From Paraliobacillus ryukyuensis (GTDB taxonomy: Bacteria > Bacillota > Bacilli > Bacillales > Amphibacillaceae), in the NCBI RefSeq assembly GCF_003315295.1, contig NZ_QNRI01000009.1, positions 62,001 through 126,000 of the forward strand: a stretch of DNA of 64,000 nt, in the 5' to 3' direction. How positions within the stretch are numbered: position 1 is the stretch's first letter; each line of letters begins with the position of its first letter. Both the position numbers and the translations under genes were made by a program. Of this stretch, positions 19,581 to 29,526 are shown in pieces. The notes below the pieces were generated by a model. The model searched no databases, had not been told where the DNA came from, and worked only from the letters and a program-made list of their open reading frames with translations.

Positions 19581-19595
19581 ATGTATGCGTTAACA
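19581..19595 (+). promoter_or_regulatory. cre-like site upstream of the GH3 cluster
   Basis: ATGTATGCGTTAACA differs from the cre consensus WTGNAANCGNWNNCW at one position and lies 64 bases before the start of the first GH3 gene. Carbon catabolite control by CcpA would be expected for glycosidases. Confidence 0.45.
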
Positions 19596-19658
19596 TGAAA
19601 AGTGTAGTCATGAAAGCACGTACATCATGATTTAAATCATTCATTAGGAGGGAATCTT

Positions 19659-22580
19659 GTGAGTAAAACAAATGGGAAAAAAGTCTTTGCAATCGCTTTA
19701 AGTATTATGCTTGCACTTATTATTGCTACAATTATAGCACCTTTCTTTGTAAGCCTTTCAGAATTGGTAACAAGCTTTATTGTTGGCACTTCCATTCTTG
19801 CAATTGTAATATTTATTTTTGCATTTATATGGACTAAAAGGAATAAAACGGAGAAGAAAAATAAGCGGCGTGTACTTGTCAGTTTATTAAGTATTGCTTC
19901 GATTGCAGTTATTGTCCTTAATGGCGCAGTATTAAATTATGTCGGTGTTATCGATCAATACTTATCTGCAGCAGAAGTTGACGAAGAAGCAGTTGCTGCA
20001 GCAGAAGCGGATTCAAAAGCAATGACTGAAAAAGTAAGTGATGAAGGAATGGTATTATTAGAGAACAAAAACAATGCCCTTCCACTAGACACTGCAAATG
20101 AAAGTGAAAAAAATGTAAACGTATTCGGACAGGCTTCTGTTAAATTAGTTTACGGCGGAAGTGGCTCTGGGGCCGGAGATGAAAGCAATAACATCAATTT
20201 ACAGCAAGGGTTAGAAAATGCTGGTTTCACAGTTAATGCTGATCTAACTGATTTTTATCAAGAACACAAACCAGAACAAGAAGAGCAAAATAATTTTAAT
20301 TTAGATGGAGGCGATTACACATTAAGTGAACCTGCTCCAAGCGATTTTTCTGATGAACTATTAACTAGTGCAGAAGAATTCTCTGATGTTGCTTTAGTTA
20401 CACTTGCTCGTTCTGGTGGTGAAGGTGGCGACCTCCCAATGGAAACGTCAGAATATGGCGGATCCGAAGATCGCCATTACTTGGAAATATCAGAAGCGGA
20501 ACAAGAAATGATCGATATGGTTACTTCAATGGACTTCGAAAAGGTAATTGTGGTTATCAATTCTAGTAACGCAATGGAACTTGGTTTCCTAGAAAATGAA
20601 GGTATTGATGGAGCTATTTGGGTAGGTGGACCGGGATCTACTGGAATGAACAGCTTTGGTAAAATCCTAGCTGGTACAGTTAATCCATCTGGACGATTAG
20701 CAGATACGTATGCGTATGATGTGACATCTTCACCAGCATTTTATAATCAAGGTGATTTTAAATACACCAATACCGAACATACTTCCACACAAAAAATGGG
20801 TGGTGGTGAAAGTCAAAAATTCCGTACATTCTTAAATTATGAAGAAGGAATTTATGTTGGCTACCGTTATTACGAAACACGTTATGTAGATAATGAAACA
20901 AGAGAAGTAGATGAAGCAGCATACAGTGAAGCCGTTCAATATCCATTTGGATATGGTCAAAGCTATACAGACTTTACGCAAGAAATTACCGACTACACCA
21001 CCACAGATGACACAATAACCATGACCGTGGATGTGACAAACACAGGTGATGTAGCTGGTAAAGAAGTCGTACAACTCTATTATACAGCTCCATACTATGA
21101 AGGCGAAATAGAAAAATCGCATGTGGTTCTAGGCGCGTTTGATAAAACGGAAACATTAGAACCTGGAGCAACAGAAACGATCACATTAGAGTTAGCAGTA
21201 GAAGATATGGCCTCTTATGATTATGCAAATGAAGGAGCCTACGTATTAGATGAAGGCACATACAACATTAAATTAATGAACAATGCACATGAGGTAATCG
21301 ATTCTAGAGATTACGAAGTGTCTGATAGAACAGTTTACAATGAAGGTAACAAGCGTGACAGTGATCAAGTCGCTGCAACCAATCAATTTGAAGATGCACA
21401 AGGCGACCTTACTTTCGTTTCTCGTGCTGATTGGGAAGGAACGCTACCTACAGAACGTACTGAAAATAAAGAAGCATCTCAGGAATTAGTCGAAGCACTA
21501 CAAAAACAACCAGTAGAAAATAATCCTGACGATGAAGATGTAACGTTTGCTGATCATGGATTAGATCTAGAAGATATGGCGGGTCTACCGTATGATGATC
21601 CACAATGGGACCAGTTATTAGAGCAACTTAGTGTAGCAGACATGTCTAAATTAATTGGACATGGTGGTTATTCAACGGCAGAAATTGAATCGATTAACAA
21701 ACCACAAACGATTGACTATGATGGACCAGCAGGTATCAATTCATTACTAACAGGGTTAAACGGTGTGCAGTTTATGAGTGAAGTTGTGCTTGCATCCACT
21801 TGGAATACAGACTTAGCTCAAGAAATGGGAGAAACACTAGCAAACGAAGCAGAAGTTCATAATATTAGTGGACTATATGCACCATCAATGAATATTCACC
21901 GCACCCCATTCTCTGGAAGAAACTTCGAATACTATTCTGAAGATGGATTCTTATCTGGAAAAATTGGCGCAGCTGAAGTAGCTGGAATTAATTCCAAAGG
22001 TGTTTATACGTATATTAAACACTACGCATTGAATGACCAAGAAACCAATCGTGATGGCGTAGCAACTTGGTCTAACGAGCAAGCAATTCGTGAAATTTAT
22101 TTAGAGCCTTTCGAGCTTTCAGTTAAAGAAGGCGGCTCTACCGCTGTCATGTCCGCCTTTAACCGTATCGGAACTGTCTGGGCTGGTGAACATGAAGGTC
22201 TATTACGGGATGTATTACGTAACGAATGGGGATTCAGAGGAATGGTCATCACTGATATGGATGTCTTCCCTCATATGCATCCCGACCACGCAATTCGAAA
22301 CGGCGGCGATCTCATGTTATCACCAGTTGGGGATGAACCGACTGAAGAAACAACAGAAACAAATACTGGGCATCAAGCAATGCGCCAAGCAAGCCACAAT
22401 ATCCTTTATACTGTTGCAAACAGTAACGTCTTTGACGTTAAGACTGATGTATACCCACTTTGGGCTATGTTCTTAGGAATTGGAAATGTGTTAGCGCTGG
22501 GCCTTATCGCACTTGGATTCTATAAAATAGCTTATAGAAAACCAAAGCAATACGCTACAGATAACCCTGAAAATATATAA
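19659..22580 (+). CDS. membrane-anchored GH3 glycosidase with permuted domain order
   Basis: This 973-residue protein has three N-terminal membrane segments (about 11-33, 38-58, 72-95) and one at the C-terminus (about 932-955). Between them the GH3 domains are in reversed order: the alpha/beta C-domain first (about 120-370; DEGMVLLENKNNALPL), then a fibronectin III-like domain (about 430-555; EVVQLYYTAPYYEG), then the catalytic barrel (about 640-900; DYDGPAGIN, YIKHYALNDQETN). The nucleophile is probably Asp866 in MVITDMD, where the usual following Trp is Met. GTG start behind AGGAGGG. Substrate unknown; beta-glucosidase or xylosidase-type activity is likely. Confidence 0.85.
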   Translation: MSKTNGKKVFAIALSIMLALIIATIIAPFFVSLSELVTSFIVGTSILAIVIFIFAFIWTKRNKTEKKNKRRVLVSLLSIASIAVIVLNGAVLNYVGVIDQYLSAAEVDEEAVAAAEADSKAMTEKVSDEGMVLLENKNNALPLDTANESEKNVNVFGQASVKLVYGGSGSGAGDESNNINLQQGLENAGFTVNADLTDFYQEHKPEQEEQNNFNLDGGDYTLSEPAPSDFSDELLTSAEEFSDVALVTLARSGGEGGDLPMETSEYGGSEDRHYLEISEAEQEMIDMVTSMDFEKVIVVINSSNAMELGFLENEGIDGAIWVGGPGSTGMNSFGKILAGTVNPSGRLADTYAYDVTSSPAFYNQGDFKYTNTEHTSTQKMGGGESQKFRTFLNYEEGIYVGYRYYETRYVDNETREVDEAAYSEAVQYPFGYGQSYTDFTQEITDYTTTDDTITMTVDVTNTGDVAGKEVVQLYYTAPYYEGEIEKSHVVLGAFDKTETLEPGATETITLELAVEDMASYDYANEGAYVLDEGTYNIKLMNNAHEVIDSRDYEVSDRTVYNEGNKRDSDQVAATNQFEDAQGDLTFVSRADWEGTLPTERTENKEASQELVEALQKQPVENNPDDEDVTFADHGLDLEDMAGLPYDDPQWDQLLEQLSVADMSKLIGHGGYSTAEIESINKPQTIDYDGPAGINSLLTGLNGVQFMSEVVLASTWNTDLAQEMGETLANEAEVHNISGLYAPSMNIHRTPFSGRNFEYYSEDGFLSGKIGAAEVAGINSKGVYTYIKHYALNDQETNRDGVATWSNEQAIREIYLEPFELSVKEGGSTAVMSAFNRIGTVWAGEHEGLLRDVLRNEWGFRGMVITDMDVFPHMHPDHAIRNGGDLMLSPVGDEPTEETTETNTGHQAMRQASHNILYTVANSNVFDVKTDVYPLWAMFLGIGNVLALGLIALGFYKIAYRKPKQYATDNPENI

Positions 22581-22605
22581 ATCAGCAATATAATTGAAAA
22601 TAATT

Positions 22606-22633
22606 AGCGGTACCTCCTACTCGAGGTACCGCT
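22606..22633 (+). terminator. hairpin between the first two GH3 genes
   Basis: AGCGGTACCTC and GAGGTACCGCT form an 11-pair stem with a six-base loop. No T run follows, so read-through or mRNA processing is as likely as termination. Confidence 0.5.
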
Positions 22634-22660
22634 CAAACTACAAAACGAGGGGATAAAGCT

Positions 22661-25111
22661 ATGAAATACAAAGATATCATTGAGAAAATGACATTAGAAG
22701 AAAAAGCATCACTGATGTCTGGTAAAGATTTTTGGCAAACACAAGATATTGAGCGTCTTGGCATTCCAAACATCTTTCTCGCTGATGGTCCACACGGTAT
22801 TCGGAAGCAAGCTGAAGCAGCAGATCACTTAGGTTTAAACGAAAGTATCCCTGCCACCTGTTTTCCAACCGCTGCGACCGTCGCAAACAGTTGGGATGAG
22901 AATCTAGGCGAAAAAATCGGGAGTTATTTAGGGGAAGAAGCTGTTTCCCAAAAAGTAAACGTCCTCCTAGGGCCTGGAATTAATATGAAAAGAGACCCCT
23001 TATGTGGACGTAATTTTGAATACTTTAGTGAAGACCCTTACCATGCTGGTAAAATGGCTGCCAGCTATATTAAAGGGATTCAATCAAAAGGGATTTCTGC
23101 TTGTGTAAAACACTTTGCTGCAAATAATCAAGAAGAACGACGCATGTCAATAGATACAATCATTGATGAACGTACACTTCGCGAAATTTACTTAACAGGT
23201 TTTGAAATAGCGATTGAAGAAGGAAAGACGCAAACCGTGATGTCTTCTTACAATATGTTAAATGGTGCCTACACCAATGAAAACCTTCACTTAATGCGTG
23301 ATATTTTACGTAAAGAATGGAACTACGATGGTGTCGTTGTAACCGATTGGGGCGGCAGTAATGATCGTGTTGCAGGTTTAAAAGCTGGCAACGAGTTAGA
23401 AATGCCAACTACAAATGGCGAAACCAATCAAGAGATTATCCATGCCATTAAAGCTGGGAAAATTCCAGAAGAGCTTTTAGATGAAAACGTGGACCGTTTA
23501 CTCGATCTTATCTTCACAACAGAAAAGGTATATCAACAACCTACGCCAAGAATTGATATTGATCAACACCATAAACTGGCACAACAAGTTGCTGAAGAAT
23601 CAATTGTTTTATTAAAAAATGAAGAAAGCATTCTACCAATTGCTCCAGAGAAAAAAGTTGCGATTATTGGTGATTTTGCAAAAAACCCAAGATATCAAGG
23701 TGCAGGTTCTTCTATTGTTAACCCTACGCAGTTAGATAACACAATTGATAGTTTAAAAGATGCCAATTTGACTAGCATCGGCTTTGAAGAAGGGTTTAAT
23801 CGCTATGGAAAAAAAGATAACAATAAGCTAAATAAAGCTTGTCAGCTAGCACAACAAGCAGATGTTGTCTTATTATATATCGGCTTAGATGAAGTAACGG
23901 AAGCAGAGGGATTGGATCGCCAAGATATGAAAATTCCACAGAACCAAATTGACCTCTTACACGCAATCCATCAAGTAAATACAAATATTGTGGTTATTCT
24001 CTCTTGTGGCTCTGCAGTCGAAATGCCTTGGATTGATAAAACTAAAGGGATCGTCCATGGTTATTTAAGCGGTCAAGCAGGAGCAAGAGCAATGCTAAAT
24101 ATTTTAACAGGAAAAGTGAATCCATCCGGTAAGTTAGCTGAAACATATCCAATTCGTTATGAAGATACACCAGCTTATCATTATTTTCCCGGAAAAGAAG
24201 TAAGTGTAGAATATCGTGAGTCAATGTATATTGGTTATCGCTACTATGATACTGCAAATGTGAATGTACGTTTCCCATTTGGTTACGGGCTAAGTTATAC
24301 AACATTTGACTATGGCGATATCGACGTAACCAAAGATGGGGTAACGTTTGCTATTACCAACACCGGTAAAGTAGCCGGCATGGAGATTGCACAATTGTAT
24401 GTAAGCGCCGAATCTGAGGCTATCTTCAGACCAGAAAAGGAGCTTAAAGGATTTACCAAGGTGGCTCTAGAACCCGGTGAAACAAAAACCGTTACCATAC
24501 CATTTGATGATAAAACTTTCCGTTATTACAACATCAAGACAGATCAATGGGAAGTAGAAGAAGCAAATTACACCATTACTATCGCTTCCTCTAGTGCGGA
24601 TATCCGCTTAACAGATTCGATTTTTGTGAAAGGTACAAATGCAAGTTCACCTTATAACAAAGAGAATCTTCCTACTTATTATGCTGGCGATGTTCGTAAT
24701 GTTGGGAAAGAAGAATTTGAAACACTACTCGGACATTCTGTTCCAGTTCCAACATGGGATCGATCGAAACCGCTTGGTTATAACGATACAATTGCTCAAT
24801 GCCGTTATGCAAAAGGTGCATTTGCACGTTTCAGCTTTCAAGCAATTCGATTTTCGTACTGGTTTTTACGCAAAATTGGGAAACGTAGCACAGCCAATCT
24901 CATTATAATGTCGGTCTATCACATGCCTTTTCGAGGTATTGCTCGTATGACTGGCGGCATTATTAATATGGCAATGTTAGACGGCATCTTAATGATTGTT
25001 AACGGTCATTTCTTTAAGGGTCTTAAACATTTTCTTAAAGAACGAAAAAAAATGTTAAAAACAGCTAAGGAAAAGAAAATGCATCTAGCAGAAGTGGGAA
25101 AGGAGCGTTAA
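22661..25111 (+). CDS. GH3 beta-glycosidase, cytoplasmic, classic domain order
   Basis: The 816-residue enzyme has the catalytic barrel first (residues 1-300; ADGPHGIRKQ at 41-50, KHFAANNQE at 150-158, nucleophile Asp229 in VVVTDWGG), then the alpha/beta sandwich (about 315-540; EESIVLLKNEESILPI), then a fibronectin III-like domain (about 555-655). A further C-terminal region (about 665-816) with hydrophobic, arginine-rich stretches (TANLIIMSVYHMPFRGI) may bind membranes. There is no signal peptide. GAGGGG precedes the ATG. It overlaps the next gene's ribosome binding site, so the operon continues. Substrate unknown. Confidence 0.88.
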   Translation: MKYKDIIEKMTLEEKASLMSGKDFWQTQDIERLGIPNIFLADGPHGIRKQAEAADHLGLNESIPATCFPTAATVANSWDENLGEKIGSYLGEEAVSQKVNVLLGPGINMKRDPLCGRNFEYFSEDPYHAGKMAASYIKGIQSKGISACVKHFAANNQEERRMSIDTIIDERTLREIYLTGFEIAIEEGKTQTVMSSYNMLNGAYTNENLHLMRDILRKEWNYDGVVVTDWGGSNDRVAGLKAGNELEMPTTNGETNQEIIHAIKAGKIPEELLDENVDRLLDLIFTTEKVYQQPTPRIDIDQHHKLAQQVAEESIVLLKNEESILPIAPEKKVAIIGDFAKNPRYQGAGSSIVNPTQLDNTIDSLKDANLTSIGFEEGFNRYGKKDNNKLNKACQLAQQADVVLLYIGLDEVTEAEGLDRQDMKIPQNQIDLLHAIHQVNTNIVVILSCGSAVEMPWIDKTKGIVHGYLSGQAGARAMLNILTGKVNPSGKLAETYPIRYEDTPAYHYFPGKEVSVEYRESMYIGYRYYDTANVNVRFPFGYGLSYTTFDYGDIDVTKDGVTFAITNTGKVAGMEIAQLYVSAESEAIFRPEKELKGFTKVALEPGETKTVTIPFDDKTFRYYNIKTDQWEVEEANYTITIASSSADIRLTDSIFVKGTNASSPYNKENLPTYYAGDVRNVGKEEFETLLGHSVPVPTWDRSKPLGYNDTIAQCRYAKGAFARFSFQAIRFSYWFLRKIGKRSTANLIIMSVYHMPFRGIARMTGGIINMAMLDGILMIVNGHFFKGLKHFLKERKKMLKTAKEKKMHLAEVGKER

Positions 25112-25112
25112 A

Positions 25113-25742
25113 ATGGGGAAAGAGAGTTTAAAAGATAGCAAAATCGTGTCAGGACCTTTGCGATTTTGGAATAATTTTAAAGAAAAGCATCCAAACTTTG
25201 CACAATTATTTGTTTTCTTTATGTTAAGTAACGGTATTACCGTCTTACAGCTAGTGCTTATGCCAGTATTTAAAAGTATATTTGCGCAAACGTCACTTAT
25301 CCAAATTAATTTTCAAATTTTACAATTTGGCCAAACACTGAACGGCAATCCATATTATGTATTTGATTATGCCGCTGGTGCCCTTTCCACAGGCGGTGGT
25401 GGTGGTCTAGCTTACTTTCTAGCCGTACAAATCACCATTGCGATTGCGCAAATCATTAATTTCTTTGCACAGCGAAGTATCACGTTTAAATCGAATAGTA
25501 ACGTTTGGAAAGCGGCCCTTTGGTATTTTATTGCTTATATTGTAATTACGATAGGCGCAGCAGCTGCTCAAGGATTCTATAAAACTCCTATTTATAATCT
25601 ATTAATGGATACTTGGGGGTTAGGTGGAACTGGTGAAACGATTGCTGATGTTATTACAATGATTATCAATAGTGCGATTCAGTTTTGGGTGTTCTTCCCT
25701 ATCTTTAAGATTATATTCAAACAAGTCCCAGATGAGAAATAA
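25113..25742 (+). CDS. GtrA-like membrane protein
   Basis: A 209-residue protein with about four membrane helices and a motif close to GtrA proteins (IINFFAQRSITFKSN before the second half; GtrA members have a similar NF-x-xQR-x-x-TF). GtrA-type proteins are thought to help move lipid-linked sugars or work beside a glycosyltransferase. Its start is one base after the stop of the preceding GH3 gene, with AAAGGAG inside that gene. The glycosyltransferase directly downstream fits the usual pairing. A long insertion with GGGGGL between helices is unusual. Confidence 0.65.
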   Translation: MGKESLKDSKIVSGPLRFWNNFKEKHPNFAQLFVFFMLSNGITVLQLVLMPVFKSIFAQTSLIQINFQILQFGQTLNGNPYYVFDYAAGALSTGGGGGLAYFLAVQITIAIAQIINFFAQRSITFKSNSNVWKAALWYFIAYIVITIGAAAAQGFYKTPIYNLLMDTWGLGGTGETIADVITMIINSAIQFWVFFPIFKIIFKQVPDEK

Positions 25743-25763
25743 GAAATTTAAAGGTGTGTTCGT

Positions 25764-26780
25764 ATGAAACTATTATCAGTAGTGATTCCTTGTTATAACT
25801 CACAAGATTATATGAAATATTGCATTGAATCCCTCCTACCTGGTGGTGAAGCTATCGAAATATTGATAGTCAATGATGGGTCTATGGATCGAACAGGAGA
25901 AATTGCTGATATATATGCAGCTAAGTATCCAACAATAGTAAAAGCAATACACCAGCCAAACGGTGGACACGGCCAAGCAATTAATACCGGATTGCAGCAT
26001 GCAACAGGAGCATATTTTAAAGTAGTTGATAGTGATGATTGGGTGGACACAAGAGCCTATTTTAAAGTAATAGAAACACTGCAACAGTTTATAACTGATA
26101 AATCCTTTGTCGATTTAGTCATCAGTAACTTTGTATATGAAAAGGAAAACGCAAAATATAAAAAAGTAATGAAGTATGATAATGCTCTTCCAGAACAGCG
26201 AATATTTAGTTGGGAGGAGCTAGGAACATTAAGAAAAGGACAATACATCTTAATGCATTCTGTCATCTATCGCACGACTTTATTAAAAGAAAGTGGGCTT
26301 GAACTTCCTAAGCACACTTTCTATGTTGATAATTTATATGTCTACAGGCCTTTAAAATATGTAAACAGAATTTATTATCTTAATGTCGACTTCTATCGTT
26401 ATTTTATTGGTCGAGACGATCAATCTGTAAACGAACAAGTAATGATTCGTCGAATTGATCAACAAATCAAAGTAAATAAACTAATGTTAAATGAAGTAGA
26501 TTTAGATTCCATTGTAAGCGAGAAACTTCGCAACTATATGCTTAGTCATTTAGAAATTGTCACGGTAGTTTCAGCTATTCTATTAATTCGATCTGGTAAC
26601 ATTGAGAATTTACGTAAGAAAAAAGAACTTATGAGTTATATTAGAGCAAACAATTATGAACTTTATCATAACTTAAAATATGGTGTGATGGGACGTCTAA
26701 TCAATTTACCTGGTAGTGTTGGAAGAAAAATTTCTGTTGGTGCTTATAAAATATCTCAAAAACTAGTAGGTTTTAATTAA
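25764..26780 (+). CDS. family 2 glycosyltransferase
   Basis: A 338-residue GT-A-fold transferase: LLSVVIPCYNS at the N-terminus, NDGS at 37-40, GGHGQAINTG at 67-76 and the metal-binding DSDD at 89-92. The C-terminal third is basic and without membrane helices, unlike CsbB/GtrB-type enzymes. It begins 21 bases after the GtrA-like gene, behind AAAGGTG, so a sugar transfer to a lipid or surface polymer with export by the GtrA-like partner is a reasonable inference. Donor and acceptor are unknown. Confidence 0.82.
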   Translation: MKLLSVVIPCYNSQDYMKYCIESLLPGGEAIEILIVNDGSMDRTGEIADIYAAKYPTIVKAIHQPNGGHGQAINTGLQHATGAYFKVVDSDDWVDTRAYFKVIETLQQFITDKSFVDLVISNFVYEKENAKYKKVMKYDNALPEQRIFSWEELGTLRKGQYILMHSVIYRTTLLKESGLELPKHTFYVDNLYVYRPLKYVNRIYYLNVDFYRYFIGRDDQSVNEQVMIRRIDQQIKVNKLMLNEVDLDSIVSEKLRNYMLSHLEIVTVVSAILLIRSGNIENLRKKKELMSYIRANNYELYHNLKYGVMGRLINLPGSVGRKISVGAYKISQKLVGFN

Positions 26781-26825
26781 ATAGAGGAGGAGAATGTTTT
26801 TGAAACAATCTCCTCCCTATTTTTT
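26781..26825 (+). terminator. terminator after the glycosyltransferase
   Basis: GGAGGAGA and TCTCCTCC, flanked by ATAG and CTAT, form a stem around a loop and are followed by a T run. Confidence 0.8.
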
Positions 26826-26854
26826 ATACACACAAGCATTTAGAAAAAACAATA

Positions 26855-26869
26855 ATTAAAGCGTTCACA
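26855..26869 (+). promoter_or_regulatory. cre-like site upstream of the third GH3 gene
   Basis: ATTAAAGCGTTCACA differs from WTGNAANCGNWNNCW at one position. It is about 170 bases before the ATG, in the gap after the operon terminator. Confidence 0.35.
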
Positions 26870-27037
26870 ATAAGCTTTTGATTCTAAAAATATAATAACT
26901 ATCTTATCATTTTTATTTAGTCTAGCAATCATATTAGAAAAATTACGCTTTTTATTGTAGAATGTTTGTATTATGACACAGTACGCAACGTTGTTTAATC
27001 ATAGCAAAATTAAAAACGTTCAAAAAGAGGAATTATC

Positions 27038-29470
27038 ATGAAATATAAAGCAATAATCGAAAATATGACAATAGATGAAAAAGCTTCTTTGATGTCAGGA
27101 AAAGACTTTTGGCAAACGCAAGATATTAAACGACTAGGTATTAACAGCCTCTTCCTAGCTGATGGTCCCCACGGCATACGCAAGCAGGCTGTAGCAGCTG
27201 ATCACCTAGGTTTAAATGCTGGCATTCCTGCTACTTGCTTCCCTACCGCTGCCACAGTAGCCAATAGTTGGAATCAAGAACTAGGGGAAAAAGTTGGTGA
27301 TTATCTTGGAGATGAGGCCGTATCACAGCAGGTAAGTGTACTGCTAGGTCCTGGGATTAATATAAAAAGAAATCCGCTATGTGGCAGAAACTTTGAGTAT
27401 TTCAGTGAAGATCCTTATCTTACTGGAAAAATGGCAGCTGCTTATATTCGGGGTGTACAATCGCATGGTATCTCCGCCTGCGTGAAACACTTTGCTGTCA
27501 ATAATCAAGAAGAACGCAGAATGTCCATTGATGCAGTGGTAGACGAACGAACACTTAGAGAAATATACTTAACTGCTTTTGAAATTGCTGTTAAAGAAGG
27601 CAATACAAAAGCTCTAATGACTTCCTATAACCGTCTAAACGGGGAATATACCAATGAAAACATGCACATTATGAAGCGTATTTTGCGTGAAGAATGGGGA
27701 TATGATGGTGTGGTTATTACCGATTGGGGCGGTGGCAATGATCGTGTGAAAGGTCTACTAGCAGGGAATGAATTGGAAATGCCTACAACAGACGGAGAAG
27801 CTGATCAGGAAATTATTGAAGCTATCCGGCGTGACGAGATAAAAGAAAGTGTATTAGATGAAGCGGTAGATCGCGTGCTTGACCTAGTTTTTTCTACTCA
27901 ACAAGCTTCACAACGTCCAACAACACCATTTGATGTAGAAAGACATCATCGACTTTCTCAAAAAGTTGCAGAAGAATCTATTGTGTTATTAAAAAACGAA
28001 GAAGCTGTGCTCCCCTTGCAATTTAGCCAAAAAGTTGCCGTAATCGGAGACTTTGCTAAAGATGCTCGCTATCAAGGAGCGGGTTCCTCCATTGTGAATC
28101 CAACCATCTTAGATCATACATTGTATTGCTTTGAAGAATCAGGGATTACAAGTATCGGTTTTGAACAAGGGTTTGATCGTTACGGAAAAAAAGATCCTCA
28201 AAAAATTAAAAATGCTTGTGATCTCGCTAAACAGGCTGATGTTGTTTTGTTATATATTGGGCTTGATGAAGTAACAGAAGCAGAAGGGCTTGATCGCGCT
28301 AACATGCAAATACCAGAAAATCAGATTGAATTATTGCATGCCCTATATGAAGTAAATCCAAACATTGTTGCCATTCTTTCCTGTGGCTCCGCAATAGAAA
28401 TGCCTTGGATAGATAAAGTTAAAGGACTTGTTCATGGTTATTTAGGAGGACAAGCAGGTGCGCGTGCCATTTTACGTGTCTTATCTGGTGATGTAAATCC
28501 TTCTGGGAAATTAGCTGAAACTTACCCGATTGAATATGAAGATACACCATCCTACCGCTACTTCCCTGGTAATGAAGCTAGTGTAGAATATCGAGAATCG
28601 TTATATATCGGTTACCGTTATTACGACAGTGCCAACGTCCCTGTCCTTTTCCCATTTGGCTACGGATTGAGTTATACAACATTTGAATATAGCAATATCC
28701 AAGTCACGAGAGCTGGGGTCACTTTCGAGATTACTAATACTGGTGAAAAAGCCGGCATGGAGGTTGCCCAATTATATGTTACTGGAGCTTCTAATCACAT
28801 TTTTCGTCCAAGTAAAGAATTAAAAGGGTTTACCAAAGTATTTATTAATGAAGGGGAAACGAAAACAGTTACGATTCCATTTGACGACAAAGCGTTTCGC
28901 TATTTTAACATTAAAACGAATCAATGGGAATGTGAAGAAGGAACCTATCAAATTAAAATCGGTGCATCCAGCTCCGATATTCGACTGGAAGACAGCCTTT
29001 TTGTAGAGGGAACAAATGCGCCCATACCTTATCAACCAAAGTTATTACCTTCCTACTACAATGGGGCAATTAAAGATGTACCATTACATGAATTTGAACA
29101 GTTACTTGGAAGAAATGTACCAAACCAAAACTGGGATCGAACCAAACCATTGGGATACAATGATATTATCGCTCAATGCCAATATGCAAAAGGTGCATTT
29201 GCACGTCTTGCTTATCATGCTATTGTGTTTTCGTATTGGTTCTTACGAAAAATCGGAAAACGAAGTACAGCAAACTTAATTATGATGTCGATCTACTATC
29301 TCCCGTTCCGTGGAATTGCTAAAATGACGGGTGGTATTGTAAACATGCCAATGGTTGACGGCATCTTAATGATCGTAAATGGCCACTTTTTTAAAGGTCT
29401 CAGACATGTATGGAAAGAACGAAAAAAAATGCTCAAAAAAAAGAAAGAACGTTTAGCAAAGCTGAGTTAA
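27038..29470 (+). CDS. GH3 beta-glycosidase, paralogue of the gene at 22661
   Basis: An 810-residue protein collinear with the GH3 enzyme at 22661, with the same MKYK start, the same ADGPHGIRKQ, KHFAVNNQEERRMSID and nucleophile VVITDWGG, and the same C-terminal extension (TANLIMMSIYYLPFRGI). The two are diverged paralogues (an old duplication), not a recent repeat. It is transcribed separately: a terminator precedes it and one follows. No signal peptide, so it acts inside the cell on imported or recycled oligosaccharides. Differences in the substrate pocket could give a second specificity. Confidence 0.88.
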   Translation: MKYKAIIENMTIDEKASLMSGKDFWQTQDIKRLGINSLFLADGPHGIRKQAVAADHLGLNAGIPATCFPTAATVANSWNQELGEKVGDYLGDEAVSQQVSVLLGPGINIKRNPLCGRNFEYFSEDPYLTGKMAAAYIRGVQSHGISACVKHFAVNNQEERRMSIDAVVDERTLREIYLTAFEIAVKEGNTKALMTSYNRLNGEYTNENMHIMKRILREEWGYDGVVITDWGGGNDRVKGLLAGNELEMPTTDGEADQEIIEAIRRDEIKESVLDEAVDRVLDLVFSTQQASQRPTTPFDVERHHRLSQKVAEESIVLLKNEEAVLPLQFSQKVAVIGDFAKDARYQGAGSSIVNPTILDHTLYCFEESGITSIGFEQGFDRYGKKDPQKIKNACDLAKQADVVLLYIGLDEVTEAEGLDRANMQIPENQIELLHALYEVNPNIVAILSCGSAIEMPWIDKVKGLVHGYLGGQAGARAILRVLSGDVNPSGKLAETYPIEYEDTPSYRYFPGNEASVEYRESLYIGYRYYDSANVPVLFPFGYGLSYTTFEYSNIQVTRAGVTFEITNTGEKAGMEVAQLYVTGASNHIFRPSKELKGFTKVFINEGETKTVTIPFDDKAFRYFNIKTNQWECEEGTYQIKIGASSSDIRLEDSLFVEGTNAPIPYQPKLLPSYYNGAIKDVPLHEFEQLLGRNVPNQNWDRTKPLGYNDIIAQCQYAKGAFARLAYHAIVFSYWFLRKIGKRSTANLIMMSIYYLPFRGIAKMTGGIVNMPMVDGILMIVNGHFFKGLRHVWKERKKMLKKKKERLAKLS

Positions 29471-29490
29471 ATGTGATCCCTGTTTGTAGT

Positions 29491-29526
29491 AAAGAGATGA
29501 ACGAGAAAGTGTTCATCTCTTTTTTT
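29491..29526 (+). terminator. terminator of the third GH3 gene
   Basis: AAAGAGATGAAC and GTTCATCTCTTT form a 12-pair stem around an eight-base loop, followed by Ts. Confidence 0.88.

Noticed and set aside
19605-19630. Another CG-containing cre-like sequence
   Set aside because: It has more than two mismatches from the cre consensus.
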